In this document: in pieces, positions 1 to 6,710 of the stretch
Numbering within the stretch: the stretch's first letter is position 1
How the letters are laid out: each line of letters starts with the position of its first letter
From: JBMOGA01 sp049318625
Lineage (GTDB): Bacteria > Pseudomonadota > Alphaproteobacteria > Rhizobiales > Hyphomicrobiaceae
Assembly (NCBI GenBank): GCA_049318625.1
Contig: JBMOGA010000063.1
Location: forward strand, 1-21,757
DNA: 21,757 bases
Reading direction: 5' to 3'
Notes under the pieces: generated by a model
The model's input: only the letters and a program-made list of their open reading frames with translations
What the model was told of the DNA's origin: nothing
Databases searched by the model: none
Translations under genes and position numbers: made by a program

Positions 1-21
1 GCCTCAACCGAGGATACGGGG

Positions 22-534
22 CTACCGAAGACCCAAGTTCAACAACCTGCTAGCCTGCTGTTGGCGCTGGCGCTCGACGTAGAGCGACGCGAAATCGATC
101 GGATCCAGCAGCAGCGGCGGAAAGCCCGCCTCGCGCGTGAGATCTGCCGCCAGGCGGCGAATGAACGGGAACAGCAGCATCGGGCAATTGATGAGCAGGA
201 CCGGCTCCAGCGCCTGCGGCGGCAGGTTCTCGATGCGGAACATGCCGGCATAGAGGATCTCCATCTCGTAGATGGTCACCTCGGAGTTGGCCGCGACAGC
301 CCGGAGCTCGATGGCACTCTCGTAGTGATTGACCTGTCCGGTCAGCGGACGCGCCGCGACATTGACCTCGACCTGAAGCTTCGGTGCCTCGTTGGGACCG
401 GCCAGCATGCGGTCGACGTTCGGGTTCTCGAACGACAGGTCCTTCACGTACTGCGCCAGCACGCGAACCTGTGGCGCCGGGGGGGCCGCGGCAGGCTGCG
501 CCCCGTTACCTGTTGTCGTCCGCTCGTCCGCCAT
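22..534 (-). CDS. secB: Protein-export chaperone SecB
   Basis: SecB is the cytosolic tetrameric chaperone that keeps preproteins unfolded and hands them to SecA at the SecYEG translocon. The 170-residue product has the expected family length. Its N-terminal part carries the family hallmark VLAQYVKDLSFENPN (about residues 25-39), and the C-terminal part carries the INCPMLLFPFIRR and GFPPLLLDPIDF blocks that form the core and the substrate groove. A short Ala/Pro-rich N-terminal tail precedes the domain, as is common in alphaproteobacteria. The ATG at 534 has an AGGAA Shine-Dalgarno about 6 nt upstream. It lies 94 bp downstream of fxsA on the same strand and may be co-transcribed with it. The identification is by direct motif recognition and is very secure. 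Confidence 0.96.
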   Translation of the reverse strand: MADERTTTGNGAQPAAAPPAPQVRVLAQYVKDLSFENPNVDRMLAGPNEAPKLQVEVNVAARPLTGQVNHYESAIELRAVAANSEVTIYEMEILYAGMFRIENLPPQALEPVLLINCPMLLFPFIRRLAADLTREAGFPPLLLDPIDFASLYVERQRQQQASRLLNLGLR

Positions 535-628
535 GATGCGTTCCTGTGCTTGCGCCGAATCTTCGCTGGCCGCTCGCTATCACGCCGCTTGCCGTCCCGG
601 CAATCCGGACAAGTCGCGACCAACCGCT

Positions 629-1114
629 TCAACCACGGCGGTTGGATGATCGCCGCGTGCCGCCGTTGGTTTCGTCGAGCCGCTCGAACTCGCCTTCGAT
701 GATCGGTCCCGACGGCGCCTGTCCGGTGTCGGGCTCAGGCCCGCTGGCGTGAACCGTGAAGATCTGGATGCGCCGGCGGATCTGGCGCCCGATGGCATAG
801 CGCACCGCCGGAATGAGCAGGAAAAGCCCCAGGCAGTCGGTGATCGGGCCGGGCAGCATCAGCAGGAACCCGGCCAGGAAAATGATCGAGCCTTCGATAT
901 CGAGGTCACCCGACGACCGTTGTCCGGTCATCACCTCGCGCATGCGGGCCAACAGAGCCAAGCCCTGTCCCCAGATCAAGGCCACACCGAGAACGCCAGT
1001 TCCGAAAATCAGGGCCAGCGTGCCCCAGAAACCAAGAACCTGGCCGAGCTTGATGAGCAGGGCCAGCTCGATGATCGGCAGCGCAGCCATGAGAAGGAGT
1101 ATGCCGAACTGCAT
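629..1114 (-). CDS. fxsA: FxsA family membrane protein
   Basis: This is a 161-residue cytoplasmic-membrane protein of the FxsA family. The family is named for an E. coli protein whose overproduction relieves exclusion of phage T7 by the F plasmid; its molecular role is unknown. The N-terminus (residues 1-48) is two hydrophobic helices around a PIIELALLIKLG segment, which is the family signature. A third hydrophobic block, LMLPGPITDCLGLFLLIP (about residues 82-99), follows. The rest is a basic helix and a soluble tail ending in a PIIEGEFERLD motif, common in proteobacterial members. An AAGGAT-like ribosome site lies upstream of the ATG at 1114. It is upstream of secB on the same strand and divergent from the timA-like gene. 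Confidence 0.92.
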   Translation of the reverse strand: MQFGILLLMAALPIIELALLIKLGQVLGFWGTLALIFGTGVLGVALIWGQGLALLARMREVMTGQRSSGDLDIEGSIIFLAGFLLMLPGPITDCLGLFLLIPAVRYAIGRQIRRRIQIFTVHASGPEPDTGQAPSGPIIEGEFERLDETNGGTRRSSNRRG

Positions 1115-1452
1115 TTCGGATCTGATCCTTCCGGCGAACAGCTCAGGGCTTGATCAGGTCGCGCGGACGAGCGCGCCCGCCATGTCCCGCACCTCGAAAA
1201 GCCTCTATTCCGTCAGCGAATACCGGCCAGCCGCCACGAAACGTCGAAACGCCATGACAACCCCGGGGACAGATTCTAAGTTTACCCTACTCGGAGCCCG
1301 ACCGCGAGGACCGTTGCACACCCCGTGCAGCTCCGACGAGAGAAAGGGATCGCGGCGAGCTTAAAGGACTGGATGATGTGCTGACCGGAGCCTACATGAA
1401 GGCCGAGGACGAACCTTCGGCGCGTCTCGAACACTCAGGAAAGTAGTGCCCG
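1115..1452. other. 338-bp divergent intergenic region between fxsA and the timA-like gene
   Basis: No complete recognised gene lies here. It must hold the promoters for fxsA/secB (leftward) and for the timA-like cluster (rightward), but I see no convincing -35/-10 pair. Position 1265-1287 carries GGGGACAGATTCTAAGTTTA, a relatively AT-rich island that resembles degenerate repeat motifs seen elsewhere in bacterial genomes; it has no second copy here. Near the right edge, a short frame beginning with ATG at 1396 and ending with TAG at 1446 encodes 16 residues (MKAEDEPSARLEHSGK). It has a GGAG 6 nt upstream and ends 6 bp before the timA-like ATG. The same frame is open from 1258 but has no upstream ATG. 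It could be a leader peptide, a gene remnant or chance. Confidence 0.4.
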
Positions 1453-2184
1453 ATGGATGGCAGACTCGATCTGATAACGCTTCTCGCGCTGGTTGTGGCC
1501 GTGGTGGCCATCATAAAGCTGCGGAGCGTGCTCGGTAAACGCACGGGCGACGAGGAAGGCCGTCTTCAGCAGCGCGCGCGGGCGCGGGAGACGGCTGAAC
1601 GGGCGGCGGCCGACAAGGTCGTGGCTCTGCCGCGCCGTGGCCGGGAAGAAGCCCCGCCGGCTCAGCCGCGCCAGACACCGACCCCGGCCGACGTGGAAGC
1701 CCGGTTCAAGGTCGCGGCCGCAGGCGACGCCGCAGTCGAACAGGGGCTGTTGCAGGTCTTCCGAGCCGACGCCTCGTTCGACCCCGAGCACTTCGTCAAG
1801 GGCGCGAAGCAGGCCTACGAGATGATCGTCACGGCCTTCGCCGAGGGCAATCGCAAGATCCTCAAGGATCTGCTCAATCGCGAGGTGTACGAAGGCTTTG
1901 CGGCCGCCATCGCCGATCGAGAGAGCCGCGGCGAGCAGATCGACCAGAGCTTCGTCGGCATCAATCGCGTCGAGATCGTCGAGGCGGAGATGAAGCAGGG
2001 GCGCGCGTCCCTGACGCTGCGGTTCGTCAGCCAGTTGATCTCGGCGACGCGGGATCGCGGCGGCCAGGTCATCAGCGGCGATCCCCAGCGCATTACCGAG
2101 GTGACGGATATCTGGACGTTCGCCCGCGACGTGAACTCGCGTAACCCCAACTGGCAGCTCATCGCGACGCAAGCCTCCGGCTGA
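1453..2184 (+). CDS. Tim44-like domain inner-membrane protein (TimA family)
   Basis: The product is 243 residues. One N-terminal membrane helix (about residues 6-22) is followed by a charged, Ala/Pro-rich linker (about 30-75) and a C-terminal Tim44-like domain (about 80-240). The domain is recognisable by its FRADASFDPEHF block, the long helix with KILKDLLNREVYEGF and the terminal DIWTFARD...NWQLIAT segment. The fold is shared with the C-terminal domain of mitochondrial Tim44, which docks on membranes and import motors, and alphaproteobacterial relatives are called TimA. In bacteria the role is unsettled, and membrane-associated protein handling is the usual inference. The start is fixed by AGGAAAG about 8 nt upstream of the ATG. 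It is the first gene of a compact rightward cluster with mltA and the Smr gene. Confidence 0.9.
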   Translation: MDGRLDLITLLALVVAVVAIIKLRSVLGKRTGDEEGRLQQRARARETAERAAADKVVALPRRGREEAPPAQPRQTPTPADVEARFKVAAAGDAAVEQGLLQVFRADASFDPEHFVKGAKQAYEMIVTAFAEGNRKILKDLLNREVYEGFAAAIADRESRGEQIDQSFVGINRVEIVEAEMKQGRASLTLRFVSQLISATRDRGGQVISGDPQRITEVTDIWTFARDVNSRNPNWQLIATQASG

Positions 2185-2213
2185 GTGGCCTGACCAACCG
2201 GGGTGCGACCAAC

Positions 2214-3263
2214 ATGACCTCGGCGATCCGACTGGACCCGATCGCGTTCGACAACGTGCCGGGCTGGGTCGCCGACGACCTTGCCCCGGCGCTCGCGGCG
2301 TTTCGCGTCTCTGCCGAACGACTGCTGGCGATCGGCGATGTCGCACCGCCGTTGACCCGGGAATTCCTGGCGAAAGCCGCTTCGGATCCGGGCGAGGCCC
2401 GCTCGTTTTTCGAGTCGAGTTTCGTGGCCCACACCGTCCGGCCGAGCGGTGCCGATGGCCTGCTGACCGGATACTTCGAGCCCGAGTATCGCGGATCGAG
2501 GCGCCGGCAGGGGCCGTTCGTGGTGCCGGTCTATGCCCGTCCGCCGGACCTCGTGAACCTAGTCGACGAGGCGGATCGTGCGGCAGCGAACGGTGGCTTC
2601 AGTCATATGCGCGCTACGCCCGAAGGCCTAGTTCCCTACCAGACACGCCGCGAGATCGAGAACGGGGCGCTGGCGCATCGCGGGCTCGAGATCGCTTGGC
2701 TTGCCGATCCCGTCGACGCCTTCATTCTTCACGTCCAGGGCTCGGGCCAGATCGTACTGGAGGACGGCACGGTCTTGCGGCTCGCCTACGACGGCAAGAA
2801 CGGCCATCCTTACACGTCGGTCGGCCGCGTCCTGATCGAGCGCGGGGATCTTCCCGCCGACGAGTTGACGCTCGACGTCATGACCTCATGGCTGCGCGCC
2901 GATCCCGCACGCGGCCGTGCCGCCATGTGGCACAACGAGTCCTTCGTGTTCTTTCGCGAGTTGCCGGCCGACGAACCGGGCCCCGTCGGTGCCAAAGGAA
3001 TCCGCCTGACGCCGGACCGCAGCCTCGCCGTCGACCCGAGCTTCCATCGCCTCGGCCTGCCGATTTTCGTCGATGCGCCGACTCTCGACGTGGGTGGCCG
3101 CCCGTTCCGCCGGCTCATGATCGCCCAGGACGTCGGTTCGGCGATCCGGGGCCCCGAGCGGGGCGACATCTATTTCGGCGCCGGCCCCGAGGCCGGGCGC
3201 TTGGCGGGCCAGACCAAACACCCGGGCAGGTTCTTCGTGCTGCTACCTCGGGTCACGCCGTGA
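2214..3263 (+). CDS. mltA: Membrane-bound lytic murein transglycosylase A family protein
   Basis: MltA cleaves the beta-1,4 bond between MurNAc and GlcNAc in peptidoglycan to give 1,6-anhydro-MurNAc ends. This 349-residue protein shows the family blocks in order: LTGYFEPEYRGS (about 84-95), HVQGSGQI (about 172-179), YDGKNGHPYTSVGR (about 192-205), NESFVFFREL (about 240-249) and the C-terminal 3D-type block AQDVGSAIRG...GDIYFG. D318 in GDIY probably corresponds to the catalytic Asp of E. coli MltA, and D306 is the other conserved Asp. Oddly, the protein starts directly at the mature domain with no signal peptide or lipobox. The upstream frame is closed by TAA at 2142 and offers no ATG, GTG or TTG. 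It starts 29 bp after the timA-like stop, and its TGA overlaps the GTG of the Smr gene. Confidence 0.93.
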   Translation: MTSAIRLDPIAFDNVPGWVADDLAPALAAFRVSAERLLAIGDVAPPLTREFLAKAASDPGEARSFFESSFVAHTVRPSGADGLLTGYFEPEYRGSRRRQGPFVVPVYARPPDLVNLVDEADRAAANGGFSHMRATPEGLVPYQTRREIENGALAHRGLEIAWLADPVDAFILHVQGSGQIVLEDGTVLRLAYDGKNGHPYTSVGRVLIERGDLPADELTLDVMTSWLRADPARGRAAMWHNESFVFFRELPADEPGPVGAKGIRLTPDRSLAVDPSFHRLGLPIFVDAPTLDVGGRPFRRLMIAQDVGSAIRGPERGDIYFGAGPEAGRLAGQTKHPGRFFVLLPRVTP

Positions 3264-3901
3264 AGAAGCCCGGGCGCAAATCCGGCCGCAGCGGCCTGAG
3301 TGAAGAGGACCGCGAGATATGGGCGCGGGTTACCGCGTCGATTGCACCGCTCGATCGCGACCGCGCCATCGTTCATGGTTCGCCCGAGGTCACACTCGAG
3401 GCGCCCGTCTCGCCGCCGGTTCTGCCGAAGCCGGCGACATCACCTCGTGCGGCGACGACGCCCGGACGCCCGTCGCCACAGCCGGCGCGACCGGCCGCGC
3501 CGCCACCGCTTTCGTCGCTCGATCGGCGCAAGCACCGCAAGATCGCATCGGGACGCGTCACCATCGACGCCCGCATCGATCTGCATGGCATGACCCAAAG
3601 CGAAGCCCATGCCACGCTGCGCGCCTTCCTTTACGGCTGCGCCGCGCGCGGCGACCGCAACGTCCTTGTGATCACGGGCAAGGGCAGTCCCGCGGCGCGC
3701 ACCGAACACTGGGACGCGTCGGGGCGGAGTGATCGCGGTGTGCTCCGCCGCAACGTGCCGCGTTGGCTGGATGAGCCGGATTTGCGGGGCTTGGTGATCG
3801 GGACCTCGAGCGCCAGCGCCCGCCATGGCGGATCGGGCGCACTCTACGTCCAGTTGCGCGCGCGCCGCCGCCCGACCGACGACGGCGATCGGAGCCGCTG
3901 A
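3260..3901 (+). CDS. Smr/MutS2-C domain protein (putative nuclease)
   Basis: The 213-residue product has a basic, then Pro/Ala-rich disordered N-terminal half (to about residue 90) and a C-terminal Smr domain. Smr domains are small DNA- or RNA-acting nuclease modules; stand-alone proteobacterial members are usually annotated as endonucleases, without a firm cellular role. The visible motifs are IDLHGMTQSEA (LHG at 108-110), ITGKG (about 138-142) and HGGSGALYVQLR (from H189), which are the standard Smr blocks. I chose the GTG at 3260 because it overlaps the mltA stop as GTGA, the usual sign of translational coupling, and no ATG gives the whole domain. The longer open frame upstream of 3260 lies inside mltA and is spurious. 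The gene ends 9 bp from the stop of the convergent methyltransferase gene. Confidence 0.9.
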   Translation: MKKPGRKSGRSGLSEEDREIWARVTASIAPLDRDRAIVHGSPEVTLEAPVSPPVLPKPATSPRAATTPGRPSPQPARPAAPPPLSSLDRRKHRKIASGRVTIDARIDLHGMTQSEAHATLRAFLYGCAARGDRNVLVITGKGSPAARTEHWDASGRSDRGVLRRNVPRWLDEPDLRGLVIGTSSASARHGGSGALYVQLRARRRPTDDGDRSR

Positions 3902-3910
3902 GACGCGGGT

Positions 3911-4450
3911 TCAGGGGCTGCCGTGTCGCTTGGTGGACGGCGCCGCGTCTGTCGGGCCACCTTCCCGAACCGGTCGCTCGGCGAACGGCGCCAGCGAACG
4001 CACCCGGTCGTACATGACGATGGCCCCGGCCATCGCCACGTTGATGCAGAACGACGTCGGGATCTTCACCACGTAGTCGCAGCGGTCGACCAGCGCCGGA
4101 GACAGCGACCCGCGCTCCGGCCCGAGCACGTAGGCCGCGCGCAGCGGATGGCGGAAGCTCGGCAGATCGATGGCGTCGTCGAGCAGCTCGACGCCGATCA
4201 GCCGACAGCCGGCCGGCAGCGCCAGATCCGCGAGGCTCGCCCAGTTGTAGTGCGGCAGGTGCCACTGGCCCTTCGACGTATCCGCGCGGGCTTCCAGGGC
4301 CTGATAGGTCGCGCCGAGCGTGAAGGTGAAGCTCGCCCCGAAGCCGTGTGCCGATCGCATCAGATTGCCGAGATTGAGCGCCTTCGAGGTCCGCTCCGCG
4401 CCGATGGCGAAGTAGCCGCGCGGGAGAGGTGGCCAGGCATTTGCGTTCAT
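3911..4450 (-). CDS. SPOUT (SpoU-like) RNA 2'-O-ribose methyltransferase
   Basis: This 179-residue protein is a minimal SPOUT methyltransferase without an extra RNA-binding domain. It presumably uses S-adenosylmethionine to methylate a ribose 2'-OH in tRNA or rRNA. The N-terminus contains NLGNLMRSAHGFGA (motif 1 region). The knot contains YVLGPERGSLS (residues 107-117, motif 2) and IPTSFCINVAMAGA (about 130-143, motif 3), followed by IVMYDR. Motif 3 departs from the usual SpoU IPMxGxxxSLNVS form, so this is a distinct subfamily whose target cannot be read from sequence. The ATG at 4450 is chosen because homologous sequence begins just before GYFAIGAERTSK; another ATG lies at 4474, and neither has a strong ribosome site. 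It is divergent from the quinone oxidoreductase gene. Confidence 0.88.
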   Translation of the reverse strand: MNANAWPPLPRGYFAIGAERTSKALNLGNLMRSAHGFGASFTFTLGATYQALEARADTSKGQWHLPHYNWASLADLALPAGCRLIGVELLDDAIDLPSFRHPLRAAYVLGPERGSLSPALVDRCDYVVKIPTSFCINVAMAGAIVMYDRVRSLAPFAERPVREGGPTDAAPSTKRHGSP

Positions 4451-4519
4451 GTCATGAAGCCGTTGCGTTTCCATGGCCGCGGCGCCGGTCGGCGGCGGCT
4501 TGCCCGGTGGAGGTCTCAC

Positions 4520-5497
4520 ATGAAAGCAGCTCTCTGCAAGTCTTTCGACGGGCCGCAGGCGCTCACGATCGAGACGCTGCCCGACCCGGTCCCGGGTCCG
4601 GGCGAGGCGGTCGTGCGGGTGAAAGCCGCAGCTCTCAATTTTCTCGACACGCTGATCACCCGCGGCAAGTATCAGTACAAGCCCGAGTTCCCGTTTTCGC
4701 CGTCGGCCGAGTTCGCCGGCGTTGTCGAGGCGCTGGGATCGGACGTCGCGGCGGACCTGAAGGTCGGCCAGCGCGTCTTCGGCTACGTCGGCTACGGGGC
4801 CGCCCGCGAGCGCCTCGCCCTCGGCGCCGAGCGATTGGTACCCCTTCCGGACCCCGTATCCGACGCGGCCGGGGCCTCGTTGTCCGTCATCTACGGAACC
4901 GCCGTTCACGGATTGCGCGATCGTGGGCGTCTGCAACCCGGAGAGACCGTGGCCGTTCTCGGAGCATCGGGGGGCGCCGGTCTCGCCGCGGTCGAGATCG
5001 CGAGTCTCCTCGGAGCCAAGGTCATCGCCGTCGCGTCGTCACCCGAAAAACTGGAGATCTGCCGCCAGCACGGCGCCGCTGAAACCTTCGACTACAGCAA
5101 GGGTGATCTGAAGCAGGGGCTGCGCGACCTGACGGGCGGCCGCGGTGTCGATGTGATCTATGACTGCGTCGGCGGCGACCATGCCGAACCGGCGCTGCGA
5201 TCGATCGCGTGGGGCGGGCGCTATCTGGTTGTTGGGTTCGCAGCCGGCCAGATCCCCAGGATTCCGCTCAACCTTCTGCTGCTCAAAAGTTGCGACCTCG
5301 TGGGCGTGTTCTGGGGTGAATCGACCCGACGTGATCCGGCGGGCCACCGCCGCAACATGATCGATGTCGCGCGCTGGGTGGCGGAGGGGCGTCTCACTCC
5401 CCACATTCACGCCACCTACCCGTTGGAGCGTATCGCCGACGCCATCGACGTTCTCGACACTCGAAAAGTGGCGGGAAAGGTCATTCTGGTCATGTGA
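4520..5497 (+). CDS. NADPH:quinone oxidoreductase family protein (zinc-independent MDR)
   Basis: A 325-residue member of the medium-chain dehydrogenase/reductase superfamily, quinone oxidoreductase branch. It has a GroES-like N-terminal domain (about 1-125, with ALNFLDTLITRGKY near residue 40) and a Rossmann domain with the nucleotide loop GASGGAGLAAVEIA starting at residue 148. It lacks the catalytic and structural zinc ligands of alcohol dehydrogenases. The family reduces quinones or activated double bonds with NADPH; the physiological substrate is not deducible. The start is well supported: GGTGGAGG lies 5-10 nt upstream of the ATG. It stands alone, divergent from the methyltransferase gene, and a promoter-bearing gap separates it from the TAXI receptor gene. 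Confidence 0.91.
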   Translation: MKAALCKSFDGPQALTIETLPDPVPGPGEAVVRVKAAALNFLDTLITRGKYQYKPEFPFSPSAEFAGVVEALGSDVAADLKVGQRVFGYVGYGAARERLALGAERLVPLPDPVSDAAGASLSVIYGTAVHGLRDRGRLQPGETVAVLGASGGAGLAAVEIASLLGAKVIAVASSPEKLEICRQHGAAETFDYSKGDLKQGLRDLTGGRGVDVIYDCVGGDHAEPALRSIAWGGRYLVVGFAAGQIPRIPLNLLLLKSCDLVGVFWGESTRRDPAGHRRNMIDVARWVAEGRLTPHIHATYPLERIADAIDVLDTRKVAGKVILVM

Positions 5498-5511
5498 CCG
5501 GAGTGGACCAG

Positions 5512-5539
5512 TGGACAAACACGCGCGGCAACCTATCTT
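5512..5539 (+). promoter_or_regulatory. Candidate sigma-70-type promoter for the TAXI receptor gene
   Basis: TGGACA (5512-5517, five of six matches to the -35 consensus) is followed after 16 bp by TATCTT (5534-5539, four of six matches to the -10 consensus). This would put a transcript start near 5546, with a leader of about 37 nt before the receptor ATG. It lies in the 85-bp gap after the oxidoreductase stop, where a promoter is expected. It is a pattern match only. Confidence 0.4.
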
Positions 5540-5582
5540 GCTGCCACGACAAGCCTGATCAACAAAGGGAGAAGAACGACCC

Positions 5583-6545
5583 ATGAAGCTGAAATTACTG
5601 GCTGCTTTCGGTCTGGGGCTGGCCCTGACGGCCGGCGCTGCTGTCGCTCAGAACAAACAGTTGACGATCGCGACCGGCGGCACCGGCGGCGTCTACTATC
5701 CGCTGGGCGGCGGGCTCGGAAACATTCTGTCGAAGGAAATTCCGGGCGTCACGGCGACCGCCGAAGTGACCGGCGGATCGGTCGACAACATGAAGTTGGT
5801 CGGATCCGGCCGCACCGACATCGCATTCACCCAGGTGGATGCGGCGTGGGATGCCGTGAACGGTCTCGACAAGTTCAAGGGCACCAAGCTGCCCATCCGC
5901 GCGCTTGCGGTTCTGTATCCGAACCATATGCACGTCGTCACCGTCGAGGGGACGGGCATCACCAAGATCGAGGACCTGAAGGGCAAACGTGTGTCGACCG
6001 GATCGCCCGGATCCGCCACCGAAGTGTTCGCGTTCCGCGTGATCGAGGCGGCTGGCCTCGACAAGGACAAGGACATGACGCGTGAGCGTCTCGGCGTCGC
6101 CGAGTCGGTGAATGCCATCAAGGACAAGAAGATCGATGCGTTCTTCTGGGTGGGTGGATTGCCGACGGCCGGTGTGACGGACCTCGCGGCCACGCCGAAC
6201 ACCAAGATCAAGTTCATCGATATCGCGCAGTACACGCCGAAGATGATCGAGAAGTACGGCCAAATCTACGCGCCGGCGGTCATTCCCAAGTCCACTTATA
6301 CCGGCATGGACAAGGACAACCAGAACGTATCGGTCTGGAATATTCTGGCGGTCAACCAGAGCATGCCGGACGATCTCGCCTACACCATCACCAAGGTGCT
6401 GTTCGCCACGCTCGGCGACTTGGAGAAGGTCCACAAGGAAGCGAACAACATCAAGCTCGAAATCCAGTCGACCAGCCGGGCCGGCATCCCCTGGCACCCG
6501 GGCGCTCTGAAATACTTCGCCGAGAAGAAAATCAAGCTCGACTGA
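5583..6545 (+). CDS. TAXI family TRAP transporter solute-binding receptor
   Basis: This 320-residue protein is the periplasmic substrate-capturing subunit of a TAXI-type TRAP transporter. It has a clear Sec signal peptide (residues 1 to about 22, hydrophobic core LLAAFGLGLALTAGAA, cleavage after AVA before QNKQ). The mature protein begins with LTIATGGTGGVYYPLGG and continues with TGGSVDNMKLVGSG and DIAFTQVDAAWDA, the strongly conserved TAXI blocks. Near the C-terminus is GIPWHPGALKYFAEK, also typical. TAXI receptors bind small organic anions such as glutamate or other carboxylates, but the ligand here is unknown. GGGAGAAG lies upstream of the ATG. A strong terminator follows directly, and the matching fused permease lies 165 bp downstream. 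Confidence 0.95.
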   Translation: MKLKLLAAFGLGLALTAGAAVAQNKQLTIATGGTGGVYYPLGGGLGNILSKEIPGVTATAEVTGGSVDNMKLVGSGRTDIAFTQVDAAWDAVNGLDKFKGTKLPIRALAVLYPNHMHVVTVEGTGITKIEDLKGKRVSTGSPGSATEVFAFRVIEAAGLDKDKDMTRERLGVAESVNAIKDKKIDAFFWVGGLPTAGVTDLAATPNTKIKFIDIAQYTPKMIEKYGQIYAPAVIPKSTYTGMDKDNQNVSVWNILAVNQSMPDDLAYTITKVLFATLGDLEKVHKEANNIKLEIQSTSRAGIPWHPGALKYFAEKKIKLD

Positions 6546-6573
6546 TCACGGTATCGTCGAATTGCCACGGCCG

Positions 6574-6602
6574 AGGCCCGCATCCCCGATGCGGGCCTTT
6601 TT
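6574..6602 (+). terminator. Intrinsic terminator between TAXI receptor and permease genes
   Basis: A perfect 10-bp GC-rich stem, GGCCCGCATC (6575-6584) with GATGCGGGCC (6588-6597), closes a CCC loop and is followed by TTTTT (6598-6602). A flanking A-T pair extends the stem. It begins about 28 bp after the receptor stop codon. Because the permease gene follows on the same strand, this probably makes receptor mRNA more abundant than permease mRNA by partial termination, or it separates two transcription units. Confidence 0.9.
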
Positions 6603-6710
6603 ACTGTCCGTGCCGATAGTTGCGCCAGCCAGGACCGATACGGTGACAGGTGGGTCGGGCCCGTGTACCGTCCCCGCAAAAAAGCGCCGGAAACCTGGGT
6701 GAGGAACCGC

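Noticed and set aside
2696..3259. Upstream part of the frame containing the Smr gene
   Set aside because: It lies entirely within mltA and encodes Arg-rich nonsense. The GTG at 3260 overlapping the mltA stop is the real start.
4451..4936. Long N-terminal extension of the SPOUT methyltransferase
   Set aside because: It lies antisense to the start of the quinone oxidoreductase gene and has no conserved sequence. The methyltransferase domain begins just after the ATG at 4450.
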